A DNA stretch of 25,055 nucleotides from IMG/VR virus record IMGVR_UViG_3300046478_000082, positions 1-25,055 of that record. One strand, given 5' to 3'. Each line of letters begins with the position of its first letter. Within the stretch, counting starts at the first letter, position 1. Positions 13,083-20,902 of this stretch are shown here, piece by piece. The notes under the pieces are model-generated. The model saw only the letters and a program-made list of their open reading frames with translations. It did no database searches and was not told the DNA's origin. A program made the translations under genes and the position numbers. Origin of the DNA: a virus.

Positions 13083-13303
13083 TAACGTCTTCCTTTTACA
13101 CCATCAAAAAATGCCATCTTTAACTCTGCAAATTGTGCACGGGGGCCATATGGGGAGTCGCCAGGCCCATAAGTTAAATCATGGTGAGGAATTTCACGTT
13201 GAAATTCGACCGGAGACAGGTTTGCCATAGCAGTATGGTCTTCTTGTACCATGCGGGCATCGGCACGTTCCTGCCATCTCCTTGGGTCATTTTGTTTTAT
13301 CAT
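13082..13303 (-). CDS. 73-aa conserved small phage protein, paralogous to the 112-aa gene
   Basis: The ATG at 13303 lies 6 nt after AAGG; an ATG two codons earlier touches the AAGG and is less likely. The segment DARMVQEDHTAMANLSPVEF matches DAGMIHEDRSAIANLPQNVM of the 112-aa protein, so the two share a domain. The C-terminus is basic (FFDGVKGRR). There are no membrane segments. These small proteins sit after the portal in this type of phage; a minor head role is possible but unproven. Confidence 0.6.
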   Translation of the reverse strand: MIKQNDPRRWQERADARMVQEDHTAMANLSPVEFQREIPHHDLTYGPGDSPYGPRAQFAELKMAFFDGVKGRR

Positions 13304-13319
13304 AATCATCCTTATAAAA

Positions 13320-13423
13320 GGGCATGGCTATAGAAAGCTATTCATTTTTTTACGTCCATGCCCTAGTTTGTGTATGACGAATACTCAGAGAGATAGAGGG
13401 AATCTCTGCTTTCTATCTCTCTG
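13320..13423 (-). repeat. Two stem-loops in the 136-nt gap between small genes
   Basis: Stem 1 has arms 13320-13327 and 13356-13363 (GGGCATGG/CCATGCCC) and is followed on the minus strand by TTTTAT, then the next ribosome site, like an attenuator. Stem 2 has 12-bp arms 13386-13397 and 13412-13423 without a T-run. Both could set mRNA levels within the operon. Confidence 0.55.
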
Positions 13424-13439
13424 GGGAGTTGTACGGACA

Positions 13440-13592
13440 CTATCTAACGCGAGTAGTCTCTTCAAATATAAGTTGCTTGTCTATCTTCGCTTGAAGTCCA
13501 GACTTCTTCTGTTCCTGCATAGCCAATGGTTTCCCTAGGATAGCCCATGCTATCTTAGTAGATTTTCCCTTAAGGCGAGGCATGACTGGCAT
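13440..13592 (-). CDS. 50-aa small basic phage protein
   Basis: The ATG at 13592 follows AAAGG by 6 nt and lies 1 nt after the stop of the 112-aa gene. A longer frame reaching into that gene has no ribosome site, so this start is chosen. The protein opens MPVMPRLKGKSTKIAWAILG, with a basic start and an amphipathic segment, then a polar Lys/Gln-rich body ending EETTRVR. No family is recognised. It is co-transcribed with the portal. Confidence 0.5.
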   Translation of the reverse strand: MPVMPRLKGKSTKIAWAILGKPLAMQEQKKSGLQAKIDKQLIFEETTRVR

Positions 13593-13593
13593 G

Positions 13594-13932
13594 TTATACC
13601 TTTTTTGGCATGAAGTTACGACGACGCTGGGAATTATCAAGATCCATCTGTCCATCAACAGCACGTATAGTGTCGTCAAGGTCTTCAGGAAGATAATTAG
13701 TCATCTTTGGATAAGGCTTTATCATAACATTTTGAGGAAGGTTAGCGATGGCAGAACGATCTTCATGGATCATACCAGCATCATGCATTTCCATCATTCT
13801 ACGTGCCTTCTCACCAGAATAATTACCTTCATCGACCATTGCTGGTCCTGGGCTTACTATTGCTGGACCATCTTCTTGGCCCATTCTCATATGAGCGCGT
13901 GATCCGCTATCGTAATGTCGTTTTTTTGCCAT
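13594..13932 (-). CDS. 112-aa conserved hypothetical phage protein
   Basis: The protein begins MAKKRHYDSGSRAHMRMGQE. Its central SGEKARRMMEMHDAGMIHED and ANLPQNVMIKPYP, followed by LPEDLDDTIRAVDGQMDLD, form a layout I know from hypothetical proteins beside the portal in metagenomic phages. The start has a weak upstream AAGGAAATGTT site. It shares the DAGMIHEDRSAIANLP motif with the 73-aa protein downstream. The composition is polar with both charges and no membrane segment. A role in head assembly is inferred only from place. Confidence 0.65.
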   Translation of the reverse strand: MAKKRHYDSGSRAHMRMGQEDGPAIVSPGPAMVDEGNYSGEKARRMMEMHDAGMIHEDRSAIANLPQNVMIKPYPKMTNYLPEDLDDTIRAVDGQMDLDNSQRRRNFMPKKV

Positions 13933-13983
13933 AACATTTCCTTGGTAGCAACTGCCCCTTACGAGGCAAGGTTTAACCTCTAA

Positions 13984-16017
13984 CTACCCTGCAGACACAT
14001 TCTGCATAGGGCCTAGATTCTGTGCTTGACCTGTGTCTCCCCCTACCAAATTAGGTGTTGGTGGAGCTTGGTCCTTATTAGAAATAATCGCCTCTTGCTG
14101 TTTAAGAATAGATGATAGGGACATAAGCTTTTCTATCTGTGCTATGTCGACACTATCAACCTCTTTAACTGCTTTAATTAAGTTCAACAACCCTATATCT
14201 GAATCACGTATTGCTGCTGCTCTTCGTTCTTCAGCAAGGGCTCTATTTTCATCAATACGGCTTATACGTTCAGCACCAAGACCACGATCCGCTTCTGCGC
14301 GTGCATGTGCAAGATCGGTACGTGCTTTCTGTTCTTGCATAGAGGACTGCATTTGCTGCTGCTGCATCTGTTGCTGTTGCTGCTGTATCTGTTGGATAGA
14401 TTGAAGTAGCTTGCTCTTATTTTGAATGGTAGCTGCATCAAGAAGAATATCATCAGGTACTGGAACACCAGCTTCCCGTAGCTGTAACAGTTGAGCAAAC
14501 TGCATCTGTTTTTGTGTAGTGGTATTTAGACCTTCTTCAACAGCACAGCCATACTTACCAAACGATTTATCATAAAACTGCTTTTCAGGCTCTTGGCCTT
14601 CTAATATCTTTTTAATTTTACCCGGTGTGAAATTATTCTGAATCACTTCAACCATAATCTCACCAAGATGTTTCTGTGCATGATCTAGATTGTCGAATAA
14701 TGATTGCAAAGTAGTCAATCCAGCACCTTGTCTGAGCATGGAAAGAATTCCTGCTTTGTCGTCTTGACTGCTACCGAGTAGTTCTTCATTGACACCAGAA
14801 ATTTGGGTAATTTCTTGCGCTAGGAGTTCCGATAGTTGAATCATTGATGGTGGAATCTGTGGTGGAAGAATCTGTTCGACATCAGTCATCTGTGCTTCAT
14901 CTTTTAAAGCAATCCCTTTACCTTCTCCTTGCAGAAACACATCTTTAGGATTAACGAGCGCATTTTCTTTATATTTCCAACCAGAAGAAACCTGTGATTC
15001 AAGGATGTTGAGTTCGATAATACGTCGTCTATTATAGAGATACTGCGCATCTCTAAGTCCTCGTACGACCCCTTGAATTCGCAGTGGGAAATAGGGCATT
15101 TCAGGTCTGTAATAAGCCCAAACGGGAACGAATGGATAACTATCAACACCAAGAGGATTAGGGCCATCATACATTACCTTTCCTTGTAACACTAGTGCCA
15201 CTCTAACCGTAGAAACTTCCTGCTCTACAACGGTAATAGAAGGATAAGACTGCATGAAGTATTTAAGTTTTTCTTCATCATTACCACGCCACTCGGTCGT
15301 CTCACCGGTTTGGGAGTCAATAAGCATCCGCTGAGTACGATAGTCACGATAGTAAAACTCATCATAGGTAAGAAGATTTTTAAGCCCAGAAAACGCATAA
15401 TTTTCTGGCATGAATTGGAATTTTGAATCACGGTTATCCTGTCCATACAGACTCAATATCTCTTCAACCTTATCGGGCAAAAGAGAGAGCGCTTCTCGTT
15501 TATTGATAAATGATCGTTTCCACAATGCATTACAATCAGATAGATCAGACTTACGGAAATAAGGGTCTATGAGAAAGCTGTTATAGCTACAGTTATCAAC
15601 CCGTATATTGCCAGACACTGGATCTGATCTGAAGTCGAGCCATACCTGCAACAGATTCATACCGGTAATCAAAGAGCCTTGAAAGGATTCAGATATCGTC
15701 TCTAATATACCCTCCTGGCGATTAGTCCAGTTGAGCACTTTAGTAAACTGATCAGCGGTTTGACTATCAGCATTCTCTATGGGTATCACTATCGTTGATT
15801 TACGATTACGGCGTTGATGACCACTAATCATCTGTATTACCCGTCTAATCCTATTGAAGGAGAAATTTCTCCTTCGGTTAGAGGGCAGATTACCATAGAT
15901 GTCGTTCCATACCGACTGATCACCGCTTTCAAAACGAGTGTCCGTATCAGCCTCACCCCAGAATGACTGATTTACCGTAATAGACTCGGCATAAAATGCT
16001 TCCATGCGTGAAAGCAT
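13984..16017 (-). CDS. Portal protein, P22-like
   Basis: A 677-residue protein and the best head-assembly marker after the terminase. The N-terminal part contains FYAESITVNQSFWGEADTDT and RRNFSFNRIRRVIQMISGHQ, as in P22-type portals. A middle region ALWKRSFINKREALSLLPD and later QISGVNEELLGSSQDDKAGI also fit the family. A Gln-rich helix (about residues 539-560) lies in the C-terminal barrel-like region. It forms the ring at one vertex for DNA entry and tail attachment. The first ATG (16017) directly abuts AAGGGA, which is poorly spaced; an ATT at 16068, 6 nt after AGGGGG, would add a fitting 17 residues. Confidence 0.85.
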   Translation of the reverse strand: MLSRMEAFYAESITVNQSFWGEADTDTRFESGDQSVWNDIYGNLPSNRRRNFSFNRIRRVIQMISGHQRRNRKSTIVIPIENADSQTADQFTKVLNWTNRQEGILETISESFQGSLITGMNLLQVWLDFRSDPVSGNIRVDNCSYNSFLIDPYFRKSDLSDCNALWKRSFINKREALSLLPDKVEEILSLYGQDNRDSKFQFMPENYAFSGLKNLLTYDEFYYRDYRTQRMLIDSQTGETTEWRGNDEEKLKYFMQSYPSITVVEQEVSTVRVALVLQGKVMYDGPNPLGVDSYPFVPVWAYYRPEMPYFPLRIQGVVRGLRDAQYLYNRRRIIELNILESQVSSGWKYKENALVNPKDVFLQGEGKGIALKDEAQMTDVEQILPPQIPPSMIQLSELLAQEITQISGVNEELLGSSQDDKAGILSMLRQGAGLTTLQSLFDNLDHAQKHLGEIMVEVIQNNFTPGKIKKILEGQEPEKQFYDKSFGKYGCAVEEGLNTTTQKQMQFAQLLQLREAGVPVPDDILLDAATIQNKSKLLQSIQQIQQQQQQMQQQQMQSSMQEQKARTDLAHARAEADRGLGAERISRIDENRALAEERRAAAIRDSDIGLLNLIKAVKEVDSVDIAQIEKLMSLSSILKQQEAIISNKDQAPPTPNLVGGDTGQAQNLGPMQNVSAG

Positions 16018-16134
16018 TCCCTTGTCTTTCTCATCATAATATTGAGGTCCTAATTGTGGGAATAAAATGGCACACCCCCTTTTTTTAAAGGCTATGCTCA
16101 GTCTACGAATCGCATCCTTCTATTGCAAGAATCC

Positions 16135-16227
16135 ATCGTAGTTTAAAGTTTAGGACTGGCACCTACTCTGTATCGTTATTTATTTTTGAACCAAGAATTA
16201 TTATTGCGGACACGCAAAGAATACAGT
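16135..16227. repeat. 93-bp direct repeat, copy A (upstream of the portal)
   Basis: 92 of 93 positions match copy B at 18244-18336; the sole difference is GGCAC versus GACAC. On the minus strand it holds the 3' end of the 30-aa membrane ORF but lacks that ORF's start, so it is a truncated gene copy. It sits after the methyltransferase stop and before the portal leader. Confidence 0.92.
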
Positions 16228-16304
16228 CGAACGCGCACTGGGCAAGATCAGGAATCAGCTTTTTGTTGGAAAGATAATAACTGAAAATCGCGGGTTCTCA
16301 TTAT

Positions 16305-18200
16305 TTAGTCCTTAAGGTTGGTTATTTCCAATGCAGCAAGAATCTCATCTGGAATTTGTCTGAACTCATAACTTGAACTTCCATTAGGGCCAGCATTTAC
16401 AGAGCCATAGATGAGTATTGGTTTTTTCAAGTTCAATCTTTTTGCTTCATCGAGAATGTCTTTATGTATTTTCATGGTCAAATGGCCACTTGCGTCACCT
16501 TTTGTAGGGTCCCATACCAAGGCGATACCACGGCCACTTGCGTCATAACCGATCATGTATTTAGTAGGTTTATCTGTTTCAGGATCGAACGCTGTAGAGC
16601 CCTCATGTGAGGTCAGAATAATATCAATCAGATCGTCACGCTTAGATTCAAGGATATACTTTCCGCTAATGGGTTTGCCGGCTTTTAAGTACACGAAATC
16701 TCCGCCCGTTGCTTGAGTATCTTTATGCGGCTGCGCCCACTTTCCATCAATGACACGTCTCACACGCTCTGCTGTAATAGTGTCTGCAAAACCATGATGA
16801 TCGGTTCCACGCTCAATGAGGATGAACTTGCGATGAGAATCACTATCTTTTGCATTTAGGCTCAGTACAGCGTGAGCCGTAGTTGCTGATCCGCCAAAAG
16901 CATCTAGAACTGTACCATCCTTCGGACAAAACATTTCTATAAGACGCTCCGTTAATTTTAGTGGCTTTGGCGTATCGAATGCACACTTATCACCGAGAAT
17001 GGCCTTCATGAGTTTTTTTGCCCCATCGTTATGACCAGATATTTCATGTGATAATGATAGATTGAGTGGAACTTGTTGTTCATATTTCTCATCAAGTACT
17101 TCTTCAGCTTCCCAGTATGTACCAACCACACGGCCATCTGATTTGAGCTCATCCAAATAACGCTTGAGCGCAGGACGGCCTTCACCACTTATACCGAAAT
17201 AAATTTTGGGCCACGGGCCTTGATAAAATTTTTTAGTAGCTTTGCTACGGTCAACGCCCTTTCTTACAACACAATTACCTTGAGAGTTGATCACATACTC
17301 AATGCCCCACTCTTGTAGTAAATTCTTTATGGTATGCTTTGGCATGCGCCAATATGCCCCTTCGGGTGGATAGTTAATGTCGCCAGTAAATGGGTTTTCG
17401 ATGCCATAGCGATAATCTTTTGTTCCAGATGCGGCAGATAAATTATCTGCCTTCCAAACTCTATTGTCACCATCAGGACTCTTATAACGGGCATTCATTT
17501 CCTGCGTTCTGGGCAAAGTGCCACGAAATACATTTTCTTTATTTTTTGCATATACCAACACATAATCGGTAGTAGACGATATGCCCTTATTATCGTTTTT
17601 TGGACTGTATGCACATTCCCAGTTAATAATGCCAAGCCTGTTATCTTCCCCAAAAACCTCATCCATTAGAAGTCCAAGCCTAAAGAGCTCATGGTAGCTG
17701 ATATGTATAGCAATAACACCGGTTTCTTTCAGCAGCTTTTTAGCCAATTCAAGCCTGACTTCCATAAATGAAAGCCATTTCGAATGCCTGGATGCATCAG
17801 TCTCTTTTACCCATAACTCAAGACGCTCAACTGGCTGCGCTTTTAATCCCTTCTTACCAGCGACAATCTCAAGAACCTGTTTTTTTGACTGGGCTTTCGT
17901 CCACTCCTGCTGTGCCTTTTTTGTAAGATAAAAGTTGTCCTCATACAAGAAATCCTTATTGCCCGTATTATAGGGAGGATCCCATAGCATGAAATCTACC
18001 TTTCCACGCATACGTAGGGTACCAGCGCACAACGATTTCATAACAGGGGCATTATCCCCCTCGATGATTAGATTTGCATTTTTAGGAGTAGTTTTTTTAT
18101 AGCTGCGCTTTTTATCTGTTTTAAGCGTTACTGGCGTAATGTTATCGGACTGAATAGTGCCACGACCCGCCCAGCGAAGGCTTATTATTCGATCTGCCAT
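16305..18200 (-). CDS. Orphan site-specific DNA methyltransferase, beta class (type III Mod-like)
   Basis: A 631-residue protein. Catalytic motif IV DPPY is at about residues 74-77 (FMLWDPPYNTG), and the S-adenosylmethionine-binding motif LDAFGGSATT is later, near 433-440. This order is that of the beta class. WLSFMEVRLELAKKLL between them is typical of type III Mod and related N6-adenine enzymes. A region of about 250 residues between the motifs probably recognises the target. No Res-type helicase or nuclease gene is adjacent, so it is likely a solitary protective or regulatory enzyme. It interrupts the terminase-portal order and is bracketed by a 93-bp repeat, a sign of later acquisition. 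The recognition site cannot be read from sequence. Confidence 0.85.
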   Translation of the reverse strand: MADRIISLRWAGRGTIQSDNITPVTLKTDKKRSYKKTTPKNANLIIEGDNAPVMKSLCAGTLRMRGKVDFMLWDPPYNTGNKDFLYEDNFYLTKKAQQEWTKAQSKKQVLEIVAGKKGLKAQPVERLELWVKETDASRHSKWLSFMEVRLELAKKLLKETGVIAIHISYHELFRLGLLMDEVFGEDNRLGIINWECAYSPKNDNKGISSTTDYVLVYAKNKENVFRGTLPRTQEMNARYKSPDGDNRVWKADNLSAASGTKDYRYGIENPFTGDINYPPEGAYWRMPKHTIKNLLQEWGIEYVINSQGNCVVRKGVDRSKATKKFYQGPWPKIYFGISGEGRPALKRYLDELKSDGRVVGTYWEAEEVLDEKYEQQVPLNLSLSHEISGHNDGAKKLMKAILGDKCAFDTPKPLKLTERLIEMFCPKDGTVLDAFGGSATTAHAVLSLNAKDSDSHRKFILIERGTDHHGFADTITAERVRRVIDGKWAQPHKDTQATGGDFVYLKAGKPISGKYILESKRDDLIDIILTSHEGSTAFDPETDKPTKYMIGYDASGRGIALVWDPTKGDASGHLTMKIHKDILDEAKRLNLKKPILIYGSVNAGPNGSSSYEFRQIPDEILAALEITNLKD

Positions 18201-18243
18201 AACTCTACCTTTCTGCGAAGAAAAAGGTTGTAGGACTTTATAT

Positions 18244-18336
18244 ATCGTAGTTTAAAGTTTAGGACTGACACCTACTCTGTATCGTTATTTATTTTTGAAC
18301 CAAGAATTATTATTGCGGACACGCAAAGAATACAGT
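18244..18336. repeat. 93-bp direct repeat, copy B (upstream of the methyltransferase)
   Basis: Matches copy A with one mismatch, 2109 bp away in the same orientation. This copy keeps the complete 30-aa ORF, which enters it from 18364. The two copies define a methyltransferase cassette that may have been inserted or could be lost by recombination between them. Confidence 0.92.
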
Positions 18337-18364
18337 AGAGAGCAACAAACAGAAGAATATTCAT
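18272..18364 (-). CDS. 30-aa membrane peptide partly inside the 93-bp repeat
   Basis: The ATG at 18364 follows a near-perfect AGGAGG by 5 nt, a strong ribosome site. The peptide opens MNILLFVALYCILCVSAIII and ends with the polar LGSKINNDTE, giving one membrane span over residues 3-22. Its last 21 codons are duplicated as the truncated copy A before the portal, showing that the gene once stood directly upstream of the portal or that its end was copied with the cassette. Function unknown; it resembles other phage single-span peptides. Confidence 0.5.
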   Translation of the reverse strand: MNILLFVALYCILCVSAIIILGSKINNDTE

Positions 18365-18427
18365 AGTGCCTCCTTTTATATACACACCTAAGTATCACCT
18401 GTGCAGGGGGTCATTATGTAAGAGTTT

Positions 18428-18468
18428 AAAGCAAAGACTATCGGGAGAATGAAGAAGCCCGATAGTCT
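18428..18468 (-). terminator. Probable terminator after the RHH genes
   Basis: Arms 18435-18445 and 18458-18468 pair perfectly over 11 bp with a 12-nt loop. On the minus strand TTTGCTTT follows, a modest T-run. A second, 7-bp stem (18491-18497/18509-18515) lies just upstream. The gap 18365-18615 holds these structures and no well-supported gene. Confidence 0.5.
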
Positions 18469-18615
18469 GTTCAAAAAAAGGAAAATACATACCGGCTTGC
18501 ATTCAGATAGCCGGTCTCTATTATAGGAATTTTAATATGCTTAATTATAGCACATCCGTACCTTCTATTCAACGACCTGCAAAACAACGTTTAGTTGATA
18601 TTATAGTAGTTCTTA

Positions 18616-18846
18616 TTACGGAGTAAATAGTTCCGGATAAACTTTCTTCAAAGCTTCTATTACTAATGAAGCTACCGATACGTGAGAGTTAGTGCGAACA
18701 GAATCTTTAACGGACTTTTCACGCAAGCGGTGTATGATTCCTTTTTCCAATCTCATGCTTAATACCTGGGGCTCAAACGTAGTTCTCATAGGCTCCTCAA
18801 ACACTTTAGAATAATCAATAACGTTGCTCATGAGATGTGATTTCAT
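18616..18846 (-). CDS. Ribbon-helix-helix-like DNA-binding protein 1
   Basis: A 76-residue protein. Residues 25-50 (FEPQVLSMRLEKGIIHRLRE) form the strand plus first helix, and SVASLVIEALKKVYPEL the second helix, as in CopG/Arc-like RHH proteins. It is probably a dimeric repressor. Its C-terminal helix matches that of the neighbouring 64-aa protein (VALLIREAIRKVYPE), so the two are paralogs. It lies 25 nt after that gene and likely shares its transcript. It may regulate late or packaging genes. Confidence 0.65.
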   Translation of the reverse strand: MKSHLMSNVIDYSKVFEEPMRTTFEPQVLSMRLEKGIIHRLREKSVKDSVRTNSHVSVASLVIEALKKVYPELFTP

Positions 18847-18871
18847 AGCAAAGACTCTTTATGCTCAATCA

Positions 18872-19066
18872 CTATCGTGCTTCTTTATTATAGGGATGAT
18901 CTTTACCAGGAAGATCTTCCGTCTCGGGATAAACCTTTCTTATCGCCTCACGTATAAGGAGCGCAACAGCAACTCCCTGCTGTTTAGCTAATGCCTTTAG
19001 ATTAGCCATAACTACTTCATCCATGGGAACAGTAAATGGAAACTTCATACGTTGGAAATGTTTCAT
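18872..19066 (-). CDS. Ribbon-helix-helix-like DNA-binding protein 2
   Basis: A 64-residue protein. The FPFTVPMDEVVMANLKALAK segment fits the RHH strand and first helix, followed by VAVALLIREAIRKVYPETE as the second helix. A short polar tail follows. It is a likely dimeric repressor and paralog of the downstream 76-aa protein. Just upstream of its start lies a 12-bp repeat array at 19079-19122, the sort of target RHH repressors bind to control themselves. The ribosome site is weak (AGAAAG). Confidence 0.65.
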   Translation of the reverse strand: MKHFQRMKFPFTVPMDEVVMANLKALAKQQGVAVALLIREAIRKVYPETEDLPGKDHPYNKEAR

Positions 19067-19078
19067 ATAACTACTTTC

Positions 19079-19122
19079 TTAATAGCATTCTTAATAGCAT
19101 TATTAATAGCATTATTAATAGA
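19079..19122. promoter_or_regulatory. 12-bp repeat array, candidate RHH operator
   Basis: TTAATAGCATTC, TTAATAGCATTA, TTAATAGCATTA and a partial TTAATAGA follow one another without gap. It starts 12 nt before the RHH gene (minus strand). Short phased repeats suit cooperative RHH dimers and suggest autoregulation. Confidence 0.55.
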
Positions 19123-19145
19123 GGCCAACTGTCTGCAACTGATAA

Positions 19146-19391
19146 TCATAGAAGTACCTCATAGTCAAACCAATCATCTTCAAGGTCAGTAGTGTCTAGT
19201 ATCGTCTCTAAACATAGCAGGGAGTCCCGCTCCTGCACCCATAACTGTCTCTTGGTATCTTTTATCGAGTTGTTCAGCGCTAAGGCCATCTGTTGTTCTT
19301 GGTAGCGAAATACAGAGATAACGCATAGCGTCAGCAAAGTGAGAAGACCAATTGTGAAGAGGTACGGTTTTATAGACTCTCTTTTTTGCAT
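19146..19391 (-). CDS. Possible 81-aa membrane protein overlapping the terminase 3' end
   Basis: In another frame from the terminase, ATG at 19391 follows AGGA by 6 nt. The protein has a clear membrane segment at residues 8-25 (PYLFTIGLLTLLTLCVIS), then a polar, coiled Gln/Lys-rich stretch and an acidic tail (DLEDDWFDYEVLL) that extends 40 nt past the terminase stop. The plan, one span plus a helical tail, resembles Rz-type spanins or accessory holins. Overlap with the conserved terminase end makes chance quite possible. Confidence 0.3.
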   Translation of the reverse strand: MQKRESIKPYLFTIGLLTLLTLCVISVFRYQEQQMALALNNSIKDTKRQLWVQERDSLLCLETILDTTDLEDDWFDYEVLL

Positions 19392-20544
19392 CGTATTCCT
19401 GCCTATAGTTTTCAATTGCCTTGAGGAACGGCAATGCCTTTGTTGAATCTATCCACACTTTCCCCAGCGTCGTTCTGACCGCCTCTATACCATCTACTAT
19501 TGAGAAATCAGGAGCCACTGTAAACTTTATACCAAGCTGCCGAGCCTTTTCTAACCGAGTGAGCCCATTGCCCCACTCTTTTACTTGGATGTCATGAGGT
19601 GCAATGTGTCTTCCATAGGAGTAAGGTTTGCTTTCGAGTACTTTAACGTAATGCTCAAGCCCTTCTTTGGTGTTCTCGTAACAGTCAATGATTCGAACCG
19701 TTTGTCCGATGGATTGAAAGAAAATAATGGTGGTTGAGTCCCGGACTCCAATATCCCATGAGGTATTAACCTTAAAGGCGACCTCCCATGGCACATCACC
19801 GATACGGCCATCAATACGCATACGATCAATATATTTTGTGTAGTAGGCACCCTCTACTCCCATATTAAAACTTGTATGATATTCCTGCTGGATAAGATCT
19901 TCTGACATTATTCCTTCTGCGCGCTCCTTGTCAATCTCTCTCTGGGGAATGTGCTTCGTATCATCAAGGGTAAGCTTTGTGCAGAACCATGTTTCTGGTG
20001 AATTTATTGCGATCTGATAGAGATCCCATAGATGGTTCTTACCCCGAGGAGTACTGATAAACAAGGCCCACCCATCATTCGCAGTCAATATAGGGCGAAT
20101 GAACTGATAAGCACGCGGATCTTGGAGCGCATACTCTGAGAACACAACACCCTGCGGGTTAGTACCCATCAAGCTATCATAATTGTCACTTCCAACTATC
20201 TGAAGCAGAGAACCATTAGTAAACCTTATCTTCATCTCCTGAGAATTCTTACTGAAAACAAGTTCATCCGGAATATAATCCAATATACGGTCGCCGCTAT
20301 TAGTAATTGAGTCCCATATAACCTTCTTACCCTGCGAATAAGTAGGAAATATGTAATAGATAACACAAACCTTCCGCAAGCACTCACGAATACATATGTT
20401 AAATGCGGTCAGATCCTTACCAGCCCGACGTGGCATTATAGCAAGTACCCGCTTAAACTTCTTAACTTCTATCGCATCCATTATAGGGATCTGATACGAA
20501 CGTGGTTTAAACTTATTTAGCGTTATTTGTGTTGCTAAACTCAT
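19186..20544 (-). CDS. terL: Large terminase subunit (TerL)
   Basis: A 452-residue ATPase-nuclease that drives DNA into the head and cuts it. Walker A is the variant MPRRAGKD (about residues 37-44), Walker B GVVFSEYA with the Glu near 137, and the coupling motif ISTPRGKNHLWD near 164-175. Nuclease acidic residues are Asp in TSWDIGVRDS (about 264), Asp in APHDIQVKEW (about 318) and Asp in SHFADAMRYL (about 405), the usual RNase H-like triad. The ATG at 20544 is preferred over an upstream TTG. It is downstream of the probable small subunit and a 113-aa protein. All key motifs are intact. Confidence 0.93.
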   Translation of the reverse strand: MSLATQITLNKFKPRSYQIPIMDAIEVKKFKRVLAIMPRRAGKDLTAFNICIRECLRKVCVIYYIFPTYSQGKKVIWDSITNSGDRILDYIPDELVFSKNSQEMKIRFTNGSLLQIVGSDNYDSLMGTNPQGVVFSEYALQDPRAYQFIRPILTANDGWALFISTPRGKNHLWDLYQIAINSPETWFCTKLTLDDTKHIPQREIDKERAEGIMSEDLIQQEYHTSFNMGVEGAYYTKYIDRMRIDGRIGDVPWEVAFKVNTSWDIGVRDSTTIIFFQSIGQTVRIIDCYENTKEGLEHYVKVLESKPYSYGRHIAPHDIQVKEWGNGLTRLEKARQLGIKFTVAPDFSIVDGIEAVRTTLGKVWIDSTKALPFLKAIENYRQEYDAKKRVYKTVPLHNWSSHFADAMRYLCISLPRTTDGLSAEQLDKRYQETVMGAGAGLPAMFRDDTRHY

Positions 20545-20560
20545 TATTACTCTTCTCAAA

Positions 20561-20902
20561 TTATAGCTTACTATGCGCCATTAATCTCAATCCTTCAGTA
20601 GATACGCTTCTTTCTATATGGAATCCACCATTCTGCTGCGCCATTCTACACCCTCGAATATAGTGACGAATGAGAGCATCAAACTCTTTCTTGTTATCTC
20701 TACTGTTGTAATTGTCTATCTTCCAATCATCAGAGTGATGGGTAAGTTGTATAACCCTATGAAAACCAGTCATATCATTCACAAAATAGATACGCACCGT
20801 CTCTACAGGACTTGGTAATCCAACGCAGGACATTCTCATCTGCGTCTCTTTAATCTGTATATTAGTACTCATAAATATATTCAACAAAATCATGAGTATC
20901 AT
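20561..20902 (-). CDS. 113-aa hypothetical protein between the terminase genes
   Basis: The ATG at 20902 follows AAGGAG by 5 nt and overlaps the upstream stop (ATGA). The first 10 residues (MILMILLNIF) are hydrophobic, but an internal Met at residue 11 could also start a soluble protein. The body has beta-strand-like VRIYFVNDMTGFHRVIQLTH and a helical ALIRHYIRGCRMAQQNGG. No catalytic motif is visible. Being between two packaging genes suggests a packaging or DNA-processing link, but no family is recognised. Confidence 0.6.
   Translation of the reverse strand: MILMILLNIFMSTNIQIKETQMRMSCVGLPSPVETVRIYFVNDMTGFHRVIQLTHHSDDWKIDNYNSRDNKKEFDALIRHYIRGCRMAQQNGGFHIERSVSTEGLRLMAHSKL

Noticed and set aside
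12621-13085. 154-aa plus-strand Phe-rich frame
   Set aside because: The Phe/Leu runs are the complement of Lys codons in the DUF6496-like gene, and it crosses the terminator.
14033-14404. 123-aa plus-strand Cys-rich frame
   Set aside because: The Cys run is the complement of the portal's Gln codons, a shadow of the portal gene.
16305-18200. Complete type III restriction-modification system
   Set aside because: Only the Mod-like methyltransferase is present; neighbouring genes show no helicase or nuclease (Res) motifs.
18537-18626. 29-aa plus-strand frame with an AGGA site
   Set aside because: It lies in the minus-strand 3' region and overlaps the RHH gene end; no promoter or conservation argument supports it.
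19079-19122. CRISPR-like array
   Set aside because: The repeats are 12 bp without spacers; a tandem operator fits better.
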